Assembly: GCF_023276655.1 (NCBI RefSeq)
Contig: NZ_JALGRK010000002.1
Span: 704,433-768,432, forward strand
Source of the DNA: Olsenella intestinalis
GTDB lineage: Bacteria > Actinomycetota > Coriobacteriia > Coriobacteriales > Atopobiaceae
DNA length: 64,000 nt
Reading direction: 5' to 3'
Made by a program: the position numbers and the translations under genes. The notes under the pieces were generated by a model. The model was not told where the DNA came from. It saw nothing but the letters and a program-made list of their open reading frames with translations, and did no database searches. Below, piece after piece: positions 26,153 through 35,265 of this stretch; position 1 is the first letter of the stretch, and the number at the start of each line of letters is the position of its first letter.

Positions 26153-29100
26153 CTAGGCGGACGGCACGGGCCAGTCGCCGTAGAACGGCAGGACGGACCC
26201 GTTGTGGCTGACGGTGCGGAACGGGTAGGTCAGGCCCACGAGCCAGGCGTTGGACGGGTGGGTCTCGGGGGGACGGGGGTAGCCGGAGGCCTCGGAGACG
26301 CACTCGTAGTAGCCGAGGCGCAGGTCGACCTCATGGGAGTTGGCGAAGTCGTTGTTGATGTTGGCGCTGACGAAGTACAAGAGGCCGCTCCACTCGGAGT
26401 AGCGGGACCCGTCCCTGGTGTAGCCGGCGAAGGCACCGACGTAGCTTGCGTGGTAGGCCCTGGTGGTGCGCCCGTAGGCGGCGCAGTAGCTCAGGTTGCC
26501 AGGTTCGTTGTCGTAGCCGACGAAGCCGCCCACGACGTAGTCGCCCTCGACGTTCTTGCAGCAGCTGAAGCAGGAGTTCCACCAGCCGCCCTCACGGTAG
26601 CCGACGAAGCCGCCGACGTCGTGCTGTCCCTTGACGGTTCCGGAGGCATAGCAGTTCTGGATCATGCAGGACGCCGCGTTGCCGACGAGCCCGCCGCAGT
26701 ACCAGCCGTCGTCACTCTCTTCGACGGTGTTTGCAGACGCGAACGAGCCGACAATGCGATTGGACGTGGGATGGCTTCCGACGAGGCCGCCGACGGCGAT
26801 TCCCCGCGAGAACACGCTCGGAAACACGAGGATGCCGTCGTCGCCGACAAAACCGTGGACGCTCGAGCCAAGGATGTCGGCGAGGGACTCGCCGACGAGG
26901 CCGCCGACCGCGTTGCCCTCGCTCCAGACGTCCACGCTGGAGGTGACGGTCGAGACGGCGCCGGACTGTCTGCCGACGGCGCCGCCCACGCGGGAACCCG
27001 AGCCGTAGACGGTCTCGCGCTCGGAGTCGGGGGCGTCCATGCGCACGGCGACCGACGAGGACTCGAGAGAGCCGCTGGTCAGGTCGCCGACGAGGCCGCC
27101 GACGTAGGAGCCGCCGCTGACGTTGGCGAGCACGATGTCGCCGGATCCGCCCGCGGGCGTCACGCCCGTGAGGCCGCCGACGTAGTTGCCCGTGCCGGAG
27201 ACGTTGACCTGGATCTGCTCGTCCGTGTTGCCGACGCGGCAGTCGACGATGATGCCGCGCAGGACCTCGCCCGCGAGGCCGCCGACGTAGTTGGCACCCG
27301 AGACGTTGGCAAGCACGTGGTTGCCGTGCATGTCGGCGGAGGAGACGCTCACGAGGCCTCCGGCGTAGTCGCCCTCGGCGCTCACCGAGACGAGCCTGGG
27401 GCGGGAGAGGTCGTTCTTCTCGTAACCGACGTTGCAGTTGGTGAACTGCGTGTAGGCCGGGCTCTCGCCGATGAGGCCGCCCACGTGGCTTCCACCCGAG
27501 ACGTCGATGGCGGCCGAGCAGTTGTCGATCTCGACCCAGCCGGTGACGAGACCCACGAGGCCGCCCACGTTGTCGCCCGTGCCGGTGACTGAGACGCCGT
27601 CCTTTCCGGTGGTCACCACGTGGCAGTCGTGGATGGAGCCGCTCGTATGCTCGCCGACGAGGGCGCCCACGTTGGTCGTGCCCGTGACGCGGGGGTCCTC
27701 CATGTTGAGGTCGCGCACGGTGAAGAACATGCTGGAGAAGACGCCACAGCGCTCGGCGTCGGAGGCGATGACGAAGTTCTTGAGGGTGTGGTCGCCGCCG
27801 ACCATCTCGTTTGAGGGATTGGCCACCATCTCGGCGGAGGCGACGATCGGGGCGAAGGTCGCGTTCGGGTTGAGGCCGTTGCCGGCGAAGTCCTGGCGGC
27901 TCTGGATCGAGACGCACTCCGGCGAGCCCCACCAGGCGTTGCCGTCGAAGTCGATGTCGCGCCCGACGTCGATGTGGGTGTAGTTGGCGAAGTTGAACGT
28001 GTAGCCGCCGAGGTCTGCCTCGCCGGTCTTGGCGCAGACCGCCCTCAGGTCGAGGTTGCGGAGGTGGCGCAGGCACGAGACCTTGACCGTTCCGCCTGAG
28101 AGCTCCTGGTAGAGGCTGTTGGCGGTGAAGCGGCTCTCGCGAAGCGGGCTCGTGGGGTCGTCTTGGGCGACGTCGCAGTAGACGCGGACGGTGACGTTGA
28201 GGTCGGAGCCCGGCAGGATGTGCGCGTCGCGGCAGATCTCGGCGAAGCTCAGGCCGTCGCGCATGCTGTCGAGGATGACGTCGACCTCGGTGTCGCTCTG
28301 GCGCAGCGTGAGGCGGCAGGCGGGGTCGGAGCTCGCAGGAGAGTAGGTGCGCTCCCAGGTCGCCTTCTGGCCCCAGTACTGGTAGGAGGTGCCCTCGACG
28401 GAGACCTGCACCTTGAAGGTGGCGAGGCGCTCCGCGTTGCCCACGAGCTTGCCGATGCTCTCGCTGCGGACGCGGGCGTAGAGCTCCTCGGAGTTGACGA
28501 GGTCGACCGAGAGGTCGCCGAAGCGCTCGGACTCGTCGATCTTGGGCTGGAAGTACGGGCTCAGCGCGCCGCCCCCGTAGTAGCCCACGAGGAAGGGGGA
28601 ACGCTCTTCTCGGCCGCGCAGGTCATGCACGTCATCCCAGGTGATGGCGCCCCTCGAGCCCGTGCGGGGGTTGATTGCGTCGGCCTTGCCCTGGCCGGGG
28701 CCCTCCCAGTAGTAGACCGAGTAGACCTCGCCCGTGAGCGGGCAGAGCTCGACAACGAACGAGCCGTCGAGGAGGGCCGACGAGACGTCCGACGCGCCGA
28801 TGCGGGAGGTCGCGGCGTCCGAGGTGGTGAAGAGGTAGCGCGCGACGGAGGAGTCGGCGTCGGAGCTGAGGTGGTAGAGGGCGTGCTGCTCGTCGTTGAA
28901 GGCGGCGCCCGCAGGGTAGTCGGCCGGGCGGGTGGTGACCTTGGATGCGGCGAGCGACTCCTCGCCGAAGAGTAGGGGCGCCTGGCCCGAGGCCTTGAGC
29001 GCGCTCAGGCGGTTCTGCACCGAGTTGTAGATCTGCTGGGCCTGGGCGTCGAGCTGCATCATGCGCAGCTGGCGCGCCATGTGCATGAGCGGCGGTACGG

Positions 29101-29197
29101 AGATGAGCGCCACGATCGCGAGAATCGCGACGGCCCCCATCATCTCCATCATCGTGAAGCCCCGGCGGCTCCTATCGGCGTGCCCGCGCATGCCCAT
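26153..29197 (-). CDS. Giant type IV prepilin with C-terminal GLUG repeats (putative pilus-tip adhesin)
   Basis: About 1,014 aa. The leader MGMRGHADRSRRG is followed by FTMMEMMGAVAILAIVALISV, a canonical PilD site with Glu +5. Residues of about 60-500 form a large mixed domain. From about 510 to 965 there are some 14 GLUG-type units (variants of GGLVGES, GGLVGDL, GGFVGYR), each followed by a strand with paired polar residues, predicting a long beta-solenoid. GLUG repeats occur in bacterial adhesins. The start ATG 29197 has CGGAG nearby; ATG 29191 is possible. As first gene of the pilus operon it probably rides on the GspIJK-like tip. Confidence 0.85.
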   Translation of the reverse strand: MGMRGHADRSRRGFTMMEMMGAVAILAIVALISVPPLMHMARQLRMMQLDAQAQQIYNSVQNRLSALKASGQAPLLFGEESLAASKVTTRPADYPAGAAFNDEQHALYHLSSDADSSVARYLFTTSDAATSRIGASDVSSALLDGSFVVELCPLTGEVYSVYYWEGPGQGKADAINPRTGSRGAITWDDVHDLRGREERSPFLVGYYGGGALSPYFQPKIDESERFGDLSVDLVNSEELYARVRSESIGKLVGNAERLATFKVQVSVEGTSYQYWGQKATWERTYSPASSDPACRLTLRQSDTEVDVILDSMRDGLSFAEICRDAHILPGSDLNVTVRVYCDVAQDDPTSPLRESRFTANSLYQELSGGTVKVSCLRHLRNLDLRAVCAKTGEADLGGYTFNFANYTHIDVGRDIDFDGNAWWGSPECVSIQSRQDFAGNGLNPNATFAPIVASAEMVANPSNEMVGGDHTLKNFVIASDAERCGVFSSMFFTVRDLNMEDPRVTGTTNVGALVGEHTSGSIHDCHVVTTGKDGVSVTGTGDNVGGLVGLVTGWVEIDNCSAAIDVSGGSHVGGLIGESPAYTQFTNCNVGYEKNDLSRPRLVSVSAEGDYAGGLVSVSSADMHGNHVLANVSGANYVGGLAGEVLRGIIVDCRVGNTDEQIQVNVSGTGNYVGGLTGVTPAGGSGDIVLANVSGGSYVGGLVGDLTSGSLESSSVAVRMDAPDSERETVYGSGSRVGGAVGRQSGAVSTVTSSVDVWSEGNAVGGLVGESLADILGSSVHGFVGDDGILVFPSVFSRGIAVGGLVGSHPTSNRIVGSFASANTVEESDDGWYCGGLVGNAASCMIQNCYASGTVKGQHDVGGFVGYREGGWWNSCFSCCKNVEGDYVVGGFVGYDNEPGNLSYCAAYGRTTRAYHASYVGAFAGYTRDGSRYSEWSGLLYFVSANINNDFANSHEVDLRLGYYECVSEASGYPRPPETHPSNAWLVGLTYPFRTVSHNGSVLPFYGDWPVPSA

Positions 29198-29525
29198 CCA
29201 AGCTCCGTTTCGCGCGGCAAATTGCCACGCAGCGCGTACCCTTGACAGTGCAGCCATCGTAGCACCGCATTACGGCGGGCCGACGTGCGCATATGCGAAC
29301 GGCGAGCATGTCGGGGCAGGCTGCTTGCAGGTTTGAAATCGCTGCGGCAGCACGGCGAAGGGTGGGTGGGGCGATGCCGCGGTTGCGCGCGGGCGGGATA
29401 GGCAAGCAGAGCTGACGGCCGCGGGACAAAGTCCAACCTCCCACCGCACGAGTGCGCGATGTGACATGAGGCCAGGGGCATTGCTTCGTATAGTTCAAAT
29501 ACGTATGGACGCACGAGAGGATGTG
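29198..29525. promoter_or_regulatory. Divergent promoter region: pilus operon (left) and secreted protein (right)
   Basis: 328 bases with no gene. On the minus strand, TGCTACGAT (with TACGAT at 29261-29256) looks like an extended -10 box about 50 bases before the giant prepilin. On the plus strand, TATAGT at 29488-29493 lies about 33 bases before the secreted-protein start. Neither has a good -35 box, which would suit regulated promoters. Nothing else was recognised. Confidence 0.35.
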
Positions 29526-31226
29526 ATGCGCATGGACCTTGGAAGAAAGATCACCTCGATTGTCACCGCGCTTGCATTGGCGCTTGCGGGAGTCCCCGCC
29601 CCGGCACTGGCCGTGGGCGGCCAGCAAGAGGCGCAGTCGCAACTCTCTCCCGCCGACGATCCCGCCAACACCTTGGGCAAGTTTACCTACACGTTCGAGG
29701 GCGAGGCAGTGGACATGTGGGTCGGCGATGGCGCGGACCACATGCAGATGCTTCCACCTGGCGAGGAGCTCCACGAGGAGGACGTCTCGTACTACGACTC
29801 AGGAACCGGATTCGTAACGATTCGCCTCTCGACGCTGTTCATCACCAAGGTGACCTCGATCACCGTCAACAGCACTGACTACAGCACCCAGATCCCCACG
29901 ACGAAGGAGCAGAAGCTCGCCCACTTCACCAACCAGCACACCGAGTTCGACATCACGGTCCCCAAGGCAGACGCCTACGTGATATCGACCACCACCGACA
30001 TAGACCGAGACCCCGCCGTGGGCAACATCCTTTGGTCCTATCGCGAGGAGGACAAGGGCAAGGACGACTACATGGACCACGGCCGCATCGAGTTCGTGAG
30101 CGCGGTGTATGACGGCAACACCTACACTGCCGACAACCTCGTGCAGGGCACTGCCTTTGACTGGAGCGAGAACGGCGAGGGCGACGGTGGCGCGGTCTTC
30201 CCTGCCGGCACGACCCTCACCGTCAAGCTCATCCCAGAGCACGGAATGCAGCTCGTCTCGTTCGGCCCCAACGGTGAGACCTTCGAGACGGGAGAGGAGA
30301 CCGCCGTCTACACCTTCGAGGTCGCAAAGGGAAACTTCCACCTTGGGGCGCGCTTTGCCGAGGTGGACGACGTCGTCGTCTCCAAGTCCGACGCGATCGC
30401 GGGCGGCGCCATCGAGCTCTCGAACGAGGACGTGCTCAGTGGCTCCGCCGCCCTCTACGTGAGCGACAGCGAGATATCGCCCGCCGAGCAAGCCGGCCTT
30501 GAGGCGGTCGTGGCCGCCGAGGGTGACTACGAGGTCATGGAGGTCGTGGACCTCTCGCTCGACCAGCTCGTCTACAAGGGGACCAATGACCCCGCGAACG
30601 CCTGGACGGCCTCGCTCGGCCACGACGAGGACCTGAAGCAGCGTGCCGCCGTGGCCCTCACGATCGCGGACGACCAGAGCGTCACGGATGCGATCGTGGT
30701 CCACGAGGAGAACGGGACCTGGGTGCCGCTCGAGACCTATTTCGACCCCGAGTCGAACTCGGCGGTGTTCGCAACGAGGGGCTTCTCGAACTACGCCATC
30801 GCGACCACCGTCACACCGACCGAGAGCGTGTATCGCCTGTACAACCCCTACTCCGGCGAGCACTTCTACACCACGAGCGCCTACGAGTACGATCAGGTGC
30901 AGAAGGCCGGCTGGAACGGCGAGGGCGTCGCGTGGAGCGCGCCCGCGCAGGGCGACGAGAGCGTATACCGCCTCTACAACCCCTACGGGGGCGGCCACCA
31001 CTACACCACGAGCATCAACGAGCGCGACTGCCTGATGAACCTCGGCTGGAACTACGAGGGCATCGCCTTCTATGGCGCCACCGAGGACGACAGCCCGGTC
31101 GCACGCCTCTACAACCCCAACTCGAGCACAGGCGCGCACCTCTTCACGATGAGTGAGTTCGAGGCGAACGCAGTCGAGCAGGCCGGCTGGATCCGCGAGG
31201 GAACGGGCTGGTACGCCCTGGCCTAA
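29526..31226 (+). CDS. Secreted protein with three C-terminal YRLYNP repeats (DUF5648-like)
   Basis: About 566 aa. A signal peptide (KITSIVTALALALAGVPAPALA) is followed by beta-rich regions without recognised catalytic motifs. Three C-terminal units of about 40 residues follow: YRLYNPYSGEHFYTT..., YRLYNPYGGGHHYTT..., ARLYNPNSSTGAHLFTM..., each ending in a GW..EG motif. These match the repeat found in many actinobacterial and firmicute surface proteins, probably for binding wall or glycan. The start ATG 29526 has GAGAGG five bases upstream. No LPXTG or membrane anchor is visible, so retention would rely on the repeats. Confidence 0.8.
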   Translation: MRMDLGRKITSIVTALALALAGVPAPALAVGGQQEAQSQLSPADDPANTLGKFTYTFEGEAVDMWVGDGADHMQMLPPGEELHEEDVSYYDSGTGFVTIRLSTLFITKVTSITVNSTDYSTQIPTTKEQKLAHFTNQHTEFDITVPKADAYVISTTTDIDRDPAVGNILWSYREEDKGKDDYMDHGRIEFVSAVYDGNTYTADNLVQGTAFDWSENGEGDGGAVFPAGTTLTVKLIPEHGMQLVSFGPNGETFETGEETAVYTFEVAKGNFHLGARFAEVDDVVVSKSDAIAGGAIELSNEDVLSGSAALYVSDSEISPAEQAGLEAVVAAEGDYEVMEVVDLSLDQLVYKGTNDPANAWTASLGHDEDLKQRAAVALTIADDQSVTDAIVVHEENGTWVPLETYFDPESNSAVFATRGFSNYAIATTVTPTESVYRLYNPYSGEHFYTTSAYEYDQVQKAGWNGEGVAWSAPAQGDESVYRLYNPYGGGHHYTTSINERDCLMNLGWNYEGIAFYGATEDDSPVARLYNPNSSTGAHLFTMSEFEANAVEQAGWIREGTGWYALA

Positions 31227-31258
31227 TTCCAACCGAAGCCACCCGTACGTAAAGCGAA

Positions 31259-31304
31259 ACCCCGCCCGTGCACGAGCCTCTTGGTGCACGGGCGGGGTCG
31301 TTTT
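31259..31304. terminator. Strong bidirectional terminator
   Basis: A perfect 15-bp stem (31259-31273 with 31284-31298, arm ACCCCGCCCGTGCAC) with a 10-base loop lies between the convergent secreted-protein gene and larC. It is followed by CGTTTTGT on the plus strand, and the opposite side reads TTTCGCTTTACG, so it can serve both. Confidence 0.88.
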
Positions 31305-31336
31305 GTGAAAGGGCAGCCAATTCGCCGTGGCCGTGC

Positions 31337-32707
31337 CTAGCGCGCGTCGTAGCCCTCGCACGCGGCGACGGCGCACCTCCAGGCACTCTGGTACGAGACC
31401 CCCGCCTCGCCGGCGAGCCGCTCGACCGAGTCGTGCTCCGGGTAGGCGCGCCTCTCGCCGCCAGGCAGCGTGACGACCTTGGCCACCAGCTTGCCGAGCG
31501 GCGTCTCAAGCTCGACCATCTCGCGCTCGAGGCACGTGCGCCACAGCGGGCTGCGCCTCACGCCGATGGTCGTGGTCTCCTCGAAGAGCACCCGCTCGAG
31601 GTCGGCGACCTTATCCGCCCCGCACAGCACCTCGATCTGGTAGCCGGGACGGTTCTTCTTCATGAACGTGGGCAGGAAGTGCGCCTCGGCCGCGCCCGCG
31701 TCGTAGAGCCGCCCGAGCACGCGCCCCAGCGCCTCGCCCGTGCAGTCGTCCACCTCGGTCTCGAGCTTCCAGAGGTGCGGCTCGCCAAGCGCCCCCGCGC
31801 CTTCGCCAGCCGAGAAGAGCGTGGCGCCCTCCCCCGCGGCAGCGCCGGGGGCCACGCCGAGGCCGACCTCCGAGCCCAGGTCCTCCACGACCATCGCCCT
31901 CACGAAGGAGCGCGGCTCGTAGGCTCGCTTGCCGGCGCCGAGGCCCGTGCGCAGCATGCGATACGCCCGCGGCAGCGAATCGGCCGTGCGCGCCGCCGCC
32001 ACGATGGCCGCGCCCGTCGGCGTGACGAACTCGCCGGCGCGGTGCAGCGGCGCGAGCGCGAGCCCGTGCGCCTCGGCGATGTTGGCCACGGCCGGCACCG
32101 GCACGGGCAAAAGGCCGTGGGCGCAGCGCACGGTCCCCTCGCCCTCGCCGAGCGGCGAGACCACCACGTCGTCGACGCCCAGGTCGCACAGGCACCACGC
32201 CGCCGCGACGATGTCGGCGATCGAGTCGAGGGCGCCCACCTCGTGGAAGTGCACCTCGTCGCGCGCGATGCCGTGGGCCTTCGCCTCGGCGTCCGCGACG
32301 ATGCCGAAGACCCGCTTCGCCAGCCCGCTCACGTCCTCGCCAAGGCCCGCCGCGTCGATCACCTTGCAGACGTCGGCCAGGTTGCGGTGCCCGTGGCCAT
32401 GCCCGCGGTCATGCCCGTGGTCATGCTCGTGGTCATGCTCGTGCCCGTGACCATGCCCCTCGCCATGCCCATAGAGGTAGTCCATGTCGTGGTCGTGGGT
32501 CTCGACGCCGTCGAGCACCACGTCGAAGTCGCACGCGTCGAGCGACGACACCGTCGTGCGGCTCACGCGCACGTCAATGCCCTCGACCGGCAGCCCCGCA
32601 AGCGCACGCACGAGGCCGCGCTCGTCGGCGCCCGCATCGAGCATCGCTGCGACCAGCATGTCGCCCGACGCCCCCAGCGAGCAGTCCAGGTAGAGAACCC
32701 TCCGCAT
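31337..32707 (-). CDS. larC: Nickel insertion protein LarC (nickel-pincer cofactor synthesis)
   Basis: 456-aa CTP-dependent nickel insertase that completes the nickel pincer nucleotide cofactor used by lactate racemase LarA and related enzymes. The opening LYLDCSLGASGDMLVAAMLDAG and the blocks DEVHFHEVGALDSIADIV and FMKKNRPGYQIEVLC are diagnostic. Residues of about 80-108 are an HGHGHEHDH-type stretch that can bind nickel. In Lactobacillus larC is made by frameshifting from two reading frames; here it is one uninterrupted frame. GGGAGG precedes the ATG; larB ends 3 bases upstream. Confidence 0.93.
   Translation of the reverse strand: MRRVLYLDCSLGASGDMLVAAMLDAGADERGLVRALAGLPVEGIDVRVSRTTVSSLDACDFDVVLDGVETHDHDMDYLYGHGEGHGHGHEHDHEHDHGHDRGHGHGHRNLADVCKVIDAAGLGEDVSGLAKRVFGIVADAEAKAHGIARDEVHFHEVGALDSIADIVAAAWCLCDLGVDDVVVSPLGEGEGTVRCAHGLLPVPVPAVANIAEAHGLALAPLHRAGEFVTPTGAAIVAAARTADSLPRAYRMLRTGLGAGKRAYEPRSFVRAMVVEDLGSEVGLGVAPGAAAGEGATLFSAGEGAGALGEPHLWKLETEVDDCTGEALGRVLGRLYDAGAAEAHFLPTFMKKNRPGYQIEVLCGADKVADLERVLFEETTTIGVRRSPLWRTCLEREMVELETPLGKLVAKVVTLPGGERRAYPEHDSVERLAGEAGVSYQSAWRCAVAACEGYDAR
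32388..32470. repeat. Tandem 6/12-bp repeat encoding the LarC histidine-rich loop
   Basis: Imperfect copies of a GTGGTCATGCTC/CC unit run through this stretch and encode alternating His with Gly, Glu or Asp. Such tracts can change length by slippage, altering the number of metal-binding histidines without breaking the frame. Confidence 0.6.
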
Positions 32708-32710
32708 GGC

Positions 32711-33580
32711 CTACCTCCCGCCGCCGGCCAGGCCCCGGCCGGCATGGTCGATCAGGGCGGCCTGATAGCCGGCCCCGAACCCGTTGTCGATATTCACGAC
32801 CGAAACGCCGCTCGCGCACGAGTTCAGCATCGAGAGCAGCGCTGACACGCCGCCGAACGACGCGCCGTAGCCCACGCTCGTGGGGCACGCGATCACCGGG
32901 CACGGCGCGAGGCCGCCCACCACGCTGGCAAGCGCCCCCTCCATTCCCGCGACGGCGACCACGGCCGACGCGCGCTGGATCGTGTCGGCATGTGCAAGCA
33001 GCCGATGGATCCCCGCCACGCCCACGTCGAACAGGCGCTCCACGCGGCTGCCCAGCATCTCGGCCGTCAGCGCCGCCTCCTGCGCGCAGTACAGGTCGCT
33101 CGTCCCTGCCGCGCACACGACCACGTACGCGTTGCCGTCCGGCTCGGGCACGTCGCCAAACGTGACGAGGCGCGCGTCCTCGTCGTAGCTCATGCCGCCG
33201 AGAAGAGCCTCCCCCTCGGCCGCGGCCGCGGCGTCCCCCTCGACGTCTGGCGTGAGCAGCAAGCGCAGGCGCTCGCACTTCTCAGCGTCGACGCGCGTCA
33301 CCAGGATGCGCGGCTGCCCCGCAGCCGCGAGCGCGCGCACGATGCCTGCGATCTGTTCGGCGCTCTTGCCGGCTCCGTAGACGACCTCCGAGACGCCCTG
33401 GCGCACGCCCCGGTCGAGGTCGGGGCGGGCGTAGCCCAGGTCCACCTCCGGCGCGCCCACGGCCGCGAGCGGCTCGCACGCGATGCGCGCAGTGGCCTGC
33501 GCCACCCCCACCTCGCCTCTCTCGACGGCCCTGAGCAAACCTTCCAAGTCGCTTCGATTCACGATTCCCCCAAGCCACAA
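32711..33580 (-). CDS. larB: LarB, pyridinium-3,5-biscarboxylate mononucleotide synthase
   Basis: About 289-aa PurE-related carboxylase that converts nicotinic acid adenine dinucleotide to the dicarboxylated pyridinium intermediate of the nickel pincer. Diagnostic blocks are EVVYGAGKSAEQI, LVTRVDAEKC, DVGVAGIHRLL, VAVAGMEGALASVVGGL and PVIACPTSVGYG. The start is probably TTG 33580 (GGAG eight bases upstream); GTG 33562 behind GGGGGA is the alternative. It forms a tight pair with larC; larE lies on the other side of an unrelated gene. Confidence 0.93.
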   Translation of the reverse strand: MWLGGIVNRSDLEGLLRAVERGEVGVAQATARIACEPLAAVGAPEVDLGYARPDLDRGVRQGVSEVVYGAGKSAEQIAGIVRALAAAGQPRILVTRVDAEKCERLRLLLTPDVEGDAAAAAEGEALLGGMSYDEDARLVTFGDVPEPDGNAYVVVCAAGTSDLYCAQEAALTAEMLGSRVERLFDVGVAGIHRLLAHADTIQRASAVVAVAGMEGALASVVGGLAPCPVIACPTSVGYGASFGGVSALLSMLNSCASGVSVVNIDNGFGAGYQAALIDHAGRGLAGGGR

Positions 33581-33622
33581 TCATTGGGCTCCATTTTCAT
33601 ATCCCCGGGAAGAGCATTCAGT

Positions 33623-35104
33623 CTACCGCTTCAGCCTAAACGTCCTGTCTCGAGTCGACCCTTCAGCCTCGACAATCTTGTCCAACACCATCTCAGAGAG
33701 GAGCTTGCTCGCCCACGAAGGCCCGATTCCTGCGGCTCGAGCCAGCTCTCCTCGATGGGCGACTTCATGCTCGTCGAGATACTTGACCATCAAGACCTTA
33801 CGATCCTCAGTGGACAGATGTTCGTCCATTCGATTCGTCGTCTCGATTTGTCCAGTAGACGAATCAGTGGACGAATTGACGAGCGGAAGCCTAAGGATGG
33901 TTCGATCCGGTCCGTACTCCAAGGCGTAGCTGGGCTCATCATACTGTGCCCATTTCCACCCATTGAATATTTTGTCCATGCCGCTTCCCGCACGCTCGCC
34001 TATGCCTACCAATGAGAACATCCTCATAATGGCTTCGTTGCGTGGATCGGACTTTCCAGGCTTTCTCGCCTCCTCGAGGGGCATTCGGAAATCCCCGGGG
34101 TTTTCGATCGTAATGGCCTCGTTTTTCCACTCGCAAACAATGCCTCGACGTTCAAACCAGTTGGCATTAGTAAGGGCATTCACTATTGCCTCTCGCAGCG
34201 CCTCATGTGCGGGCGTATCATCGACCCTGTCGACGCCATCGAGGCGAAACGGAACCCTAAGCGCAGCCTTAAGCTTGTTGTACACGCGCGCATAAAAGTC
34301 AAACAGATTACCCGACCAATCCCCGGGCGAGCTGGTAAAGCGATCATCCCAGCGGGTAACCCCGCTCGTCTCCTGGCGATAGTCCAAAAAATAGTGTGGG
34401 AACTCACGCGTTATCCAACGGTCCTCGCCAAACATCAGCAGGCCAGCGCGGGTAGGCTTCAAAGACCCACTCTCGTCCCTATCAAGGGCGCCAATGTTGC
34501 AAAGGAAATTCTCGTCATCAAGATCGCTCCAGACGTGATTCTCGTTGCGCTCGCTGAAGCGACGACGATAGCGACCAAGCGTTTCCCGATTGAGATAGCT
34601 GATATCGGAAGAGTTCACCAGAGTCGCGTCTTGGCTTGACGTGTCCGAGTCGCGCAGCATAGAGAGAACTTCCTCGCGATCGCACCGATGGTCTCCTGTA
34701 TGCGTTCTACGGAACGTCCCTCCGAAGAGATCGTCATCAATATAGACAGGCCGAACGTAGCGATTCGCCCATGGCACGCGAATGACGACCAAGCTCTTCC
34801 CGTCAATGACCTCAATCGTCACATCTCCGTCACTGAGAATGCGTGCACTGAGCTTGTCCTTGGAAAGGGCTGCATTCCAAAAGTCGTCCAGCACCTTGTC
34901 GGCACGCTTGATTCCAACGGTCGAGAGAGAGCCGTCCGCAAGCTCTTCGACACCAAGGACGATCGTGCCACCTGACGTGTTTGCAAACGCGGAGACCGTT
35001 TCCCAGACGCTTCGCGGCAGTGCACCATTGCCGTCTCGTCCCTGGGCCGCCTTCACCTCCAGGCGATTGTTTTCCCTAAGGTATGTCAAGTCGCTAAGCT
35101 TCAC
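33623..35104 (-). CDS. AlbA_2 (Schlafen-like) domain ATP-binding protein with C-terminal winged helix
   Basis: 493 aa. The N-terminal AlbA_2 domain (E-x-K near the start, SAFANTSGGTIVLGVEE, then RRTHTGDHRCDREEV) is followed by a GHKL-type ATPase region (HEALREAIVNALTNANW, IENPGDF, GIGERAGSGMDKIF) and a helix-turn-helix tail. Proteins of this COG2865-type are predicted regulators, often near mobile or defence genes; function is not established. Base composition is visibly less G+C-rich than the neighbours and it separates larB from larE, suggesting insertion by transfer. GTG start, GGAGG nine bases upstream. Confidence 0.85.
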   Translation of the reverse strand: MKLSDLTYLRENNRLEVKAAQGRDGNGALPRSVWETVSAFANTSGGTIVLGVEELADGSLSTVGIKRADKVLDDFWNAALSKDKLSARILSDGDVTIEVIDGKSLVVIRVPWANRYVRPVYIDDDLFGGTFRRTHTGDHRCDREEVLSMLRDSDTSSQDATLVNSSDISYLNRETLGRYRRRFSERNENHVWSDLDDENFLCNIGALDRDESGSLKPTRAGLLMFGEDRWITREFPHYFLDYRQETSGVTRWDDRFTSSPGDWSGNLFDFYARVYNKLKAALRVPFRLDGVDRVDDTPAHEALREAIVNALTNANWFERRGIVCEWKNEAITIENPGDFRMPLEEARKPGKSDPRNEAIMRMFSLVGIGERAGSGMDKIFNGWKWAQYDEPSYALEYGPDRTILRLPLVNSSTDSSTGQIETTNRMDEHLSTEDRKVLMVKYLDEHEVAHRGELARAAGIGPSWASKLLSEMVLDKIVEAEGSTRDRTFRLKR

Positions 35105-35265
35105 GCCAATTCGCCTCCAGAGCTCTCTGAGATCCCAATTCTATCAACCAGCCAGTTCGCAAAACCTCTGCCGTCGCTGGCAGGGGACACGTCATCTTGC
35201 CGACGGCATATGCGACGAAGAGGGCTACACTATGAGCAAATCGTCGGCGACCGCAGGGAGGCGCC

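Noticed and set aside
29241-29247. TTGACA as a plus-strand -35 box
   Set aside because: No acceptable -10 box at 16-19 bases, and the next plus-strand gene is nearly 300 bases away.
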